This document shows positions 26,206 through 33,300 of a stretch of 64,000 bases of DNA, in pieces. Position 1 is the first letter of the stretch. Each line of letters starts with the position of its first letter. Source of the stretch: Azonexus sp. Its GTDB lineage: Bacteria > Pseudomonadota > Gammaproteobacteria > Burkholderiales > Rhodocyclaceae. Under the pieces are notes generated by a model that saw only the letters and a program-made list of their open reading frames with translations, did no database searches and had not been told where the DNA came from. The position numbers and the translations under genes are program-made. The stretch covers positions 1 to 64,000 of the forward strand of contig NZ_JAVBXX010000011.1 of NCBI RefSeq assembly GCF_030824335.1, given 5' to 3'.

Positions 26206-27165
26206 TCAAGTGCCATCCCGACCACGAAATGTCTGCCGCCAGACCAGCGGCGACACGCCGAATGCCCGGCGAAAATGCAAACGCAAGGACTCCGGCGAAC
26301 CGAAACCGGCCAGCCGTGCAATGTGTTCGACAGACTGCTCAGTGGATTCCAGCAGACGTTGCACCTGCGCCAGACGCTCACCCTGCAGCCATACCCCCGG
26401 CGTTGTTCCGGTCAACTGGCGAAAATGCCGGGAAAAGGTCCGGCGACTCATCAAGGCCTTGCCGGCCAGACTGTCCAGCGAATGCGGCGCGTACAGGTTG
26501 GCGCGTACCCAGTCGAGCAATTCGGACAAGCGCGAATCCTGAGCGGTCGCCGGTATCGGATGTTCAATGAATTGGGCCTGCCCGCCCGAGCGATGCGGCG
26601 GCACGACCAAGCGTCTGGCAATGCTATTGGCTACCTCGGCACCATGCCAGCGACGGACCAGGTGTAGACAGCAGTCAAGACCGGCAGCGGTGCCGGCTGA
26701 AGTCACCAGTCCGTCATCTTCAACATAGAGCACGGCGGCATCGACCCGCACCGCCGGATAACGCCGGGCGAAATCCTGGGCGCACGCCCAATGTGTGGTC
26801 GCTCTGCGCCCATCGAGCAATCCGGCCTCTGCCAGTACATAGGCCCCCAGACACAAGCCGACCAGTTGCGCTCCCCGCTGCCGGGCCGCCGACAAGGCAT
26901 CCAGTATCGCTTGCGGCGGCCGTTCTGCCGGATCGCGCCAACTCGGCACGATGACCGTGTCCGCACTCTCCAGTACGCGTAAATCGTCGGCGACTTCGAT
27001 CCGGAATCCCGAATTCGTCGTCAGCAAACCGGGCCGCTCGGCACACACGGTGAATGTGCACTCGGGAACGCCGGGATGCCGTTCGCCGAACACAGCACAG
27101 GGTACGGCCAGGTGAAATGCACTGATGCGATCGAAGGCAAGCACGGCAATCGACTGACGGGACAT
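26206..27165 (-). CDS. GlxA/FtrA-type regulator (DJ-1/PfpI + AraC)
   Basis: The 319-residue regulator combines an N-terminal class I glutamine-amidotransferase-like DJ-1/PfpI domain (about 1-190, nucleophile-elbow position in VGLCLGAYVLAEAGLLDG) with a C-terminal AraC double helix-turn-helix (about 215-315, SRRTFSRHFRQLTGTTPGVWL and GFGSPESLRLHFRRAFGVSP). Such proteins act as transcription activators; the PfpI part presumably binds a nitrogenous ligand rather than acting as enzyme. It is divergent from the cysteine hydrolase gene, with about 120 bp between starts, so that gene is the likely target. Confidence 0.9.
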   Translation of the reverse strand: MSRQSIAVLAFDRISAFHLAVPCAVFGERHPGVPECTFTVCAERPGLLTTNSGFRIEVADDLRVLESADTVIVPSWRDPAERPPQAILDALSAARQRGAQLVGLCLGAYVLAEAGLLDGRRATTHWACAQDFARRYPAVRVDAAVLYVEDDGLVTSAGTAAGLDCCLHLVRRWHGAEVANSIARRLVVPPHRSGGQAQFIEHPIPATAQDSRLSELLDWVRANLYAPHSLDSLAGKALMSRRTFSRHFRQLTGTTPGVWLQGERLAQVQRLLESTEQSVEHIARLAGFGSPESLRLHFRRAFGVSPLVWRQTFRGRDGT

Positions 27166-27286
27166 TGTTCCCTCCGCTGGCTTTGGCCGAATGGCTAGAT
27201 ATTACCGAATAATGTCAATCCGGCCACTCGATCCGGCCAGCCCTTTGAGAAAAAATGCAGCTACTTTCAACAAACCGGGAAAAATC

Positions 27287-27829
27287 ATGACCCAAAGCAA
27301 GCGCCAGGCACTCATTGTCATCGATGTGCAAAACGACTATTTCCCCGAGGGCCGGTTTCCCTTGTGGAATACCGCCACCGTTCTGGCCACTACCGAAGCG
27401 GCCATCGCCAGCGCACGCGCTCGGGACATCCCCATCATCATCGTGCAGCATGTTGCCGACGGCACCAAGGGACCGGCACCTTTCTTCAATGCAGGCACGC
27501 CTGGCGTCGCCGTACATCCAGCCATCCTGGCTGCCGCACCGGATGCGCCAGTAATCATCAAGACGGCCGCCGATGCTTTTTTGCATACCCAACTGGAAGC
27601 CACACTGACACAACTGGGCGTAGAAGAATTGTTGATCTGCGGCATGATGACGCAGAACTGCGTGACCCATACGGCCATTTCCCGTGCCGCCGACAAGTAC
27701 GCGGTCAAGGTTCTGGGTGACTGCTGCACGACGGTCAGCCAGATGCTTCACCTGATCGCGCTGAATGCCCTCAGCGCCCGGATTGGCATCCTCACGTCGA
27801 CGGAAATATTCAGCAACCCAGGCGCCTGA
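27287..27829 (+). CDS. Cysteine hydrolase, isochorismatase superfamily
   Basis: The 180-residue product carries the isochorismatase-like triad: Asp in IVIDVQNDYF, Lys in IIKTAADAF and the nucleophile Cys in GMMTQNCVTHT, preceded by the usual non-proline cis-peptide region. Family members hydrolyse amides or vinyl ethers such as nicotinamide, ureidoacrylate or isochorismate; the substrate cannot be told from sequence. The ATG at 27287 was chosen because the family begins a few residues before the first Asp. The divergent GlxA-type regulator suggests induction by a nitrogenous metabolite. Confidence 0.88.
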   Translation: MTQSKRQALIVIDVQNDYFPEGRFPLWNTATVLATTEAAIASARARDIPIIIVQHVADGTKGPAPFFNAGTPGVAVHPAILAAAPDAPVIIKTAADAFLHTQLEATLTQLGVEELLICGMMTQNCVTHTAISRAADKYAVKVLGDCCTTVSQMLHLIALNALSARIGILTSTEIFSNPGA

Positions 27830-27994
27830 ACAGCGGCCAATGGGTCATCCGGAAAGACCGAACGGGTTCGCAGCATGTCAGCAGGGGGAAAACACTTAGA
27901 ACAAAAGTTTATAAGCATCAAAGCAATACATCTTTTTGCTTGTGAAGCTTGCCCCTAAACTCACGGTCTTAAATCATTCGACCGGACAATCCTG

Positions 27995-28324
27995 ATGGCC
28001 AACTGGCCCTATTCCGCGCCTTACAAGCCGCCCCAGATTGACTGGAGCGACGTCGAAATCGAACGGATCGGCGAATTGCTGAAAGCCATCGCCCATCCCT
28101 TGCGGCTCAGCATCGTCTGCCTGCTCGGTGAAGGCGAACGCTCGGTTGGCGATATCAGCCAGGAAATCGGAAGTTCGCAGCCAAATATTTCCCAACACCT
28201 GAGTCTGCTGAGCAACCGGAAATTACTGAAGTCGCGCAAGGACGCCAATCGGATTTACTACCGGATTGCCGACGAAAGACTGATCAGCATCATCAGCATG
28301 CTGCGTGGCATTTACTGCCCCTGA
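27995..28324 (+). CDS. ArsR-family winged-helix regulator
   Basis: This 109-residue DNA-binding protein has the ArsR core LLKAIAHPLRLSIVCLLGEGERSVGDISQEIGSSQPNISQHLSLLSNRKLL, then a beta wing (RKDANRIYYRIAD). The Cys-rich ELCV(C/G)DL metal motif of ArsR/SmtB is replaced by SVGDI and only scattered Cys are present, so metal sensing is unlikely. It is closer to the redox- or sulfide-linked BigR/YgaV-like members in having few Cys, but that is a guess. No obvious target is adjacent. Confidence 0.85.
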   Translation: MANWPYSAPYKPPQIDWSDVEIERIGELLKAIAHPLRLSIVCLLGEGERSVGDISQEIGSSQPNISQHLSLLSNRKLLKSRKDANRIYYRIADERLISIISMLRGIYCP

Positions 28325-28556
28325 AGGATTTACCCCGTTGCTGGGCGACAGCAAAAATCATGCTGATCGAACAAGCCGTTGATTAAACAAATCAATCAAC
28401 ATGCCGTCAGCAATAAATTTCAGCGTACCCACAAACTCCCTTTTCTGGCGCGATTTTGCGCCCCCCGCCGTGAGCTTTTCGCAGCTAACATGGCGACTGT
28501 AGCCCCTGTATACAGATGCAGAAACAACCCAAATAATAAATAACAAGAGGTTCAAC

Positions 28557-29366
28557 ATGAGAGTTCTAATCGTTGATGACAACGCCTCGATGCGCACACT
28601 GCTGAGCGCGTTGCTGGGCAGCCAAGGTCATGAAGTTGTTGGCTCGCTTCAGGATGGCAGCAATATCATGCCGACGATCGAACAGCAGAAACCACAAATC
28701 GTCTGCCTGGATTACCAATTACCCGGCCGCGACGGACTGGAAATTCTCAAGGACATCAACGCGACGCACCCGGAAATCGATGTGCTGTTCATGACCGGAT
28801 CGGAAGACAGCAACATCGGGAAACGCGCCGCCGATGCAGGTGCGTCCGGCTTCCTGCGCAAACCGTTTGGCCAGAAACAGGTGCTCGACGAGTTGCACCT
28901 GGTGTGCGAAATCCGCCAGCAAGCATCACGCGCCAACCAGCCCGAGACAGGGCCGAGCGGTACGGCAAGTGCGCAGCGGCCCGCCAGCAAACCGAAAGTG
29001 GGTCGCCCAACCGCTATCATCGTTGATGACAATAGTTCCATCCGTTTACTGATCAAAGGCGTACTCTCCGAACTGGGCTTGCAGATCGTTGCCCAGGCAG
29101 CCAATGGCGAGGAAGCCATCCGTGCCGCCAAGACGCACCAGCCAAGTGTCCTGTTCCTCGATGTCAATATGCCAGTACTATCGGGGCTCGATGCATTGCC
29201 GCAGATCCGCGATGTCAGCCCGGATACTGCCGTGGTCATGGTGACCGGCGATACCTCGCGCGAACTGGTCCAGCAGGCAGCAGGTCTCGGCGCACGCGGC
29301 TACATCGTCAAGCCGGTGCGGCCGGCCTACGTCGAGAATTTTCTGAAAAAGCTGTTCAATAAGTAA
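28557..29366 (+). CDS. Dual receiver-domain response regulator
   Basis: The 269 residues hold two CheY-like receivers (1-122 and 151-269) joined by a Pro/Ser-rich linker of about 28 residues, with no output domain. Both keep the phosphorylation apparatus: D7/D8 and D52 (CLDYQLPGRDG) in the first, an acidic pair in IVDDNSS and D202 (FLDVNMPVLSG) in the second. Conserved Thr/Lys are seen in MTGSEDS..RKPFG and VTGDTS..VKPV. AAGAGG lies 10 bp upstream of the ATG. The HDOD gene follows 25 bp downstream and is probably cotranscribed, so the pair may form a phospho-switch acting on the HDOD protein. Confidence 0.88.
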   Translation: MRVLIVDDNASMRTLLSALLGSQGHEVVGSLQDGSNIMPTIEQQKPQIVCLDYQLPGRDGLEILKDINATHPEIDVLFMTGSEDSNIGKRAADAGASGFLRKPFGQKQVLDELHLVCEIRQQASRANQPETGPSGTASAQRPASKPKVGRPTAIIVDDNSSIRLLIKGVLSELGLQIVAQAANGEEAIRAAKTHQPSVLFLDVNMPVLSGLDALPQIRDVSPDTAVVMVTGDTSRELVQQAAGLGARGYIVKPVRPAYVENFLKKLFNK

Positions 29367-29391
29367 GCAGACGCAGTGGAGAAATGAAGCC

Positions 29392-30273
29392 ATGACCCTG
29401 ATGATCGATTTTCCCTTCCCGGGCGCCCAGGCCTGGGCCGAACATTTCAAGGAAATCGAACTGCCGGTACTGCGCCACACCACGCAAAAACTGGCCGAAC
29501 TGCGTGACAACGCCGAAACGATCAACACCCGCGCCTTGGCCAATATCGTCCTGCACGACCCGCTGATGACCTTGCGCATCCTGCGCTACATGAAGTTGCA
29601 CCGCGGCAAAAGCCAGACCATGGAAATCACCACCATCGAACGATCGCTGGTGATGATCGGCATGCAGAATTTCTTCGAGAGCTGCCAGGAGCTGCCGACC
29701 ATAGAACAGCAACTCAAGGGACACCCGAAGGCCATGCTGGGCCTGCTCAAGGTGATCGCCCGCTCAAGACATGCTTCAAGCTGGTCGCGCGACTGGGCAT
29801 TGCTGCGCCAGAACACCCGTTTCGAAGAAATATCCCTCGCCGCCTTGCTCCATGACTTTGTCGAAATCCTGATGTACTGCTTTGCCCCGACGCTGGCCAC
29901 GCGCGCCCGCGAACGGCTCAATGCGGACCACACGCTGCGCACGCAGCAGGTGCAAGAAGAAGTATTCGGCGCCCCGCTGAACGAAATCATGAGCGAGCTG
30001 GTTGAACTATGGGGCTTGCCGCAACTGCTGCTGGCCCTGCTCAACCCGACCGATGACGACTCGACCAACGTGAAGTATGTCAGCCTGGCGGTCGACCTGT
30101 CCCGGCACAGCGCCAACGGCTGGGATGATGCTGCGCTGCCGGATGACTTCAAGGCTGTCGAGAGTTTTCTCTTTATCGACCATAGCCACCTGCTCGAACG
30201 TATCGGAGCGCCCGAAGAAATGATTCAGGTAGCACGGGAATCCGAAGCCGCCAGCGATAATCCACTGATCTAG
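29392..30273 (+). CDS. HDOD-domain protein
   Basis: This 293-residue soluble protein has an N-terminal HDOD domain (about 12-220), recognised from ELPVLRHTTQKLAELRDN, ALANIVLHDPLMTLRILRYMK and the SLVMIGMQNFF block. LAALLHDFVEILMYCFAP replaces a full HD metal site. HDOD proteins are non-enzymatic scaffolds in signalling, often of chemotaxis or c-di-GMP pathways. Here it lies immediately after a dual-REC gene. Confidence 0.85.
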   Translation: MTLMIDFPFPGAQAWAEHFKEIELPVLRHTTQKLAELRDNAETINTRALANIVLHDPLMTLRILRYMKLHRGKSQTMEITTIERSLVMIGMQNFFESCQELPTIEQQLKGHPKAMLGLLKVIARSRHASSWSRDWALLRQNTRFEEISLAALLHDFVEILMYCFAPTLATRARERLNADHTLRTQQVQEEVFGAPLNEIMSELVELWGLPQLLLALLNPTDDDSTNVKYVSLAVDLSRHSANGWDDAALPDDFKAVESFLFIDHSHLLERIGAPEEMIQVARESEAASDNPLI

Positions 30274-30275
30274 GG

Positions 30276-30295
30276 GTTGACCGCCCAATGACGGG
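30276..30295 (-). repeat. Imperfect TGCGGTCRAC-family core after the HDOD gene
   Basis: GGCGGTCAAC reads on the minus strand at about 30276-30285, two bases beyond the HDOD stop. Its second AT tract (ATTAT) lies back inside the HDOD gene. It is one of several copies placed at gene 3' ends. Confidence 0.35.
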
Positions 30296-30337
30296 AGTCA
30301 GTCAGCCAATACCTGAATACCAGGACGAACCCCCGCC

Positions 30338-33300
30338 ATGAAAACACGCTGCCAGCCATCCCTTGCCCCGCTGCTCGTCGCCGCCCTGCTCTTCGTCACC
30401 CAGTCCTTCGTCACCGGCGCCCACGCCGCCAGCGTCCGCCAGTTCCAGCCGCAAGGCCCGGTCGGCAGCCTGTCCCAGGTCAGTGCACGTTTCAGCAGCG
30501 ACATCGTCGCGCTCGGCGCCGCCGACGCGCGGGCACCGTTTGCCATCGACTGCGCCGGCATCAGCGGCGAAGGTCGCTGGCAGGACACGCAAACCTGGAC
30601 CTGGCGCCCCAGCCGCTCGCTGCAACCGGGCGAGCGCTGCATTTTTACGGTCAACGGCGGGTTGACCGCAAAAAACGGCGAAGCCATCAGCGGCAAGCAG
30701 CGTTTCGAATTCACCGGCGCCGCACCGCGCCCCTGGCGCATCCGGCCGAGTGCCGGCGCGCTGATCGAGGAAGACCAGGCCTTCGTCATCGACGGCGGCG
30801 GCCCGCTCGACCCGGCGTCGCTGGCGAACCACCTTTGGTGCGAAGCCGACGGCGTCGGCCAGCGCATCCCGGCACGGCCGGTGGCCGCTGCGGTGCGCCA
30901 GGAAGTCATCGGTCAGACCGACATGCCTGGCCATGCCATCGTCGTCGCCTGCAGCGAAAACCTGCCGGCCGGGCGCAAGATGAAACTGGTCTGGGGCAAA
31001 GGCATCAAGGCCGGCAACGGCACGCCGGCCGACAAGGAACAGGCCTTCGTCTACAAGGTGCGTGAGCCGTTCACCGCCAGCCTGTCGTGCGAACGCGAAA
31101 AGGCCGGCGCGCCGTGCTCGCCGCTGTCGGCAATCCGGCTGAACTTCAGTGCTGCGGTCGACGTGAAGTTTTTCGACAAAATCCGCCTGTCGACCGCAGC
31201 AGGCGCACGCCCGCCGCAGCCGCTGGACCGCGAGAATCCGCAGGCGGTGTTCGACAGCATCAGCTTCCCCGGCCCGCTGCCGCAACACGCCGAACTGAAA
31301 CTGGAACTGCCGGCCGGACTGAAGGACGAAGCCGGCCGCACGTTGAGCAACGGCAACAAGTTCCCGCTTGCCTTCCGCACCGGCGCGCTGCCGCCGCTGG
31401 CCAAGTTCCCCGGCGACTTCGGCATCGTCGAACTGAAGGAAGGCGGGCTGTTGCCGGTGACGCTGCGCAACGTCGAAGCCAGCCTGAAGACCGCCGGCCT
31501 GGCGCTGCCCGGCAGCCACCGCTTCAGCGACCAGCGGCTGACCGACGACGCCGACGTGATCGCCGCGATGCGCGCGCTGGCAAAATTCGAACAGCAGAGC
31601 AACAAATACAAGGTCATCGTCGACGGCAAACCCGAGGAACGCTACGACCCCTACTACGCCCGCGAACTGTCCTTCCTCGCCAAACGCCCCGGCGTCACCC
31701 GCCAGGAACTGCCCAAGCCTGGCGGCAGTGCCGAATTCGAGGTAATCGGCATTCCGCTCGGCAAACCCGGCTACCACATCGTCGAAATCGAGAGCCGACT
31801 GCTCGGCAACGCGCTGCTGGCAACGCCCAAGCCGATGTACGTGCGCAGCGCGGCGTTGGTCACCAACCTCGCCGTGCATCTGAAAGTCGGCCAGGACAAC
31901 GCGCTGGTCTGGGTCACCGCGCTCGACACCGGCAAGCCGGTGGCCGACGCCGAGGTCCGCGTGTCGACCTGCGAGGGCAAACAACTGTGGCAGGGCAAGA
32001 CCGACGCGCTCGGCCGGGCGAAGATCGATCAGGCGCTCGACAACCCGTACTGCGACGGCGACCGCTTCCTGTTCGCCAGCGCCCGCAGCGGCGGCGATTT
32101 CAGCTTCGTCCGCTCGGACTGGAACGAAGGCATCGAGCCATGGCGTTTCGGCGTCTATAGCTGGGGCGACAACAGTCCGCTGCGCATCCACGGCATCCTC
32201 GACCGCAGCCTGTTCCGCCCCGGCCAGACGCTGTCGGTCAAGCACCTGGCGCGCAGCCGCGACAGTGGGGGCTTTTCGCTGCCGGCGGTGGAGAAATTGC
32301 CGAACAAACTGGTCCTGCGCCACAACGAGAGTGGCACCGAATTCACCCAGCCGATCACCTGGGACGCCCAGGCGAGTGCGGTCAACGCCTGGAAAGTGCC
32401 GGAATCGGCCAAGCTCGGTACCTGGCAGATCGTCCTCCAGGGCGGCGCCGACGGCGAAATCTACAGCAGCGAATTCCGCGTCGCCGACTTCCGCCTGCCG
32501 GTATTCACCGGCAGCGTCCAGGGCGTGCCGGCGCGCCAGATCGCCCCCACCAAGGTGCCGCTGGCGCTCGGCCTGTCCTTCCTCAACGGCGGCGCCGCCA
32601 AGCACGCCGAAGTCGAAGTTTCGGCCACGCTGCGCCCGCGCTGGGTGCACCACCCGCGCTACGGCGATTACCGCTTCAATGTCGGCTTCGACGACGAAGC
32701 GCGCGCGGCTTTTGCGGTCGACGGCGAAATGCATGAGGAAACGCTGGTCCTCGACAAGCAGCAGCTCAAGCTCGACGCCAGCGGCGCCGCTAGCCTGGAA
32801 GTGCCGCTGCCGGCCCAACCCGGTAGCCCGGCCGAGCTTTACGCCGAAATGAGCTTCGCCGACCCGAACGGGGAAATCCAGACCATCCGCGGCCTGGTCG
32901 ACCTGCGCCCGGCGGCGCTGGAAATCGGCGTCAAGCTCGCCGACTGGGCCAGCGGCGGCAACGGCAACCGGCTCCAGGCCGTCGTCCTCGACACCGCCGG
33001 CAAACCGGTCGCCGGCCAGGCGGTCAAGGTCATCGCCAAGCGCCGCATCGACAGCAGCCACCGGCGGCGCATCGTCGGCGGCTTCTACGCCTACGAGAAC
33101 ACTCAGGAATACCGCGACCTCGGCGAGGTCTGCTCCGGCCAGACCGACAGCCGTGGTCTGCTGCTGTGCGAGCTCAGCATCGCCGATCCCGGCGCTATCT
33201 ACCTGCTCGCCGAGACCCGCGACGTCAAGGGCAACGTCGCCCGCGCCGGCACCAGCTACTGGGTTTCCGGCGGTGGCGACCTGTGGTTCGCCGCCGGCAA

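Noticed and set aside
27840..27990. Imperfect inverted repeat AAGCAA..TTGCTT upstream of the ArsR-type gene as an autoregulatory operator
   Set aside because: Only six paired bases in AT-rich sequence, and ArsR-type operators usually have longer dyads; it is too weak to call.
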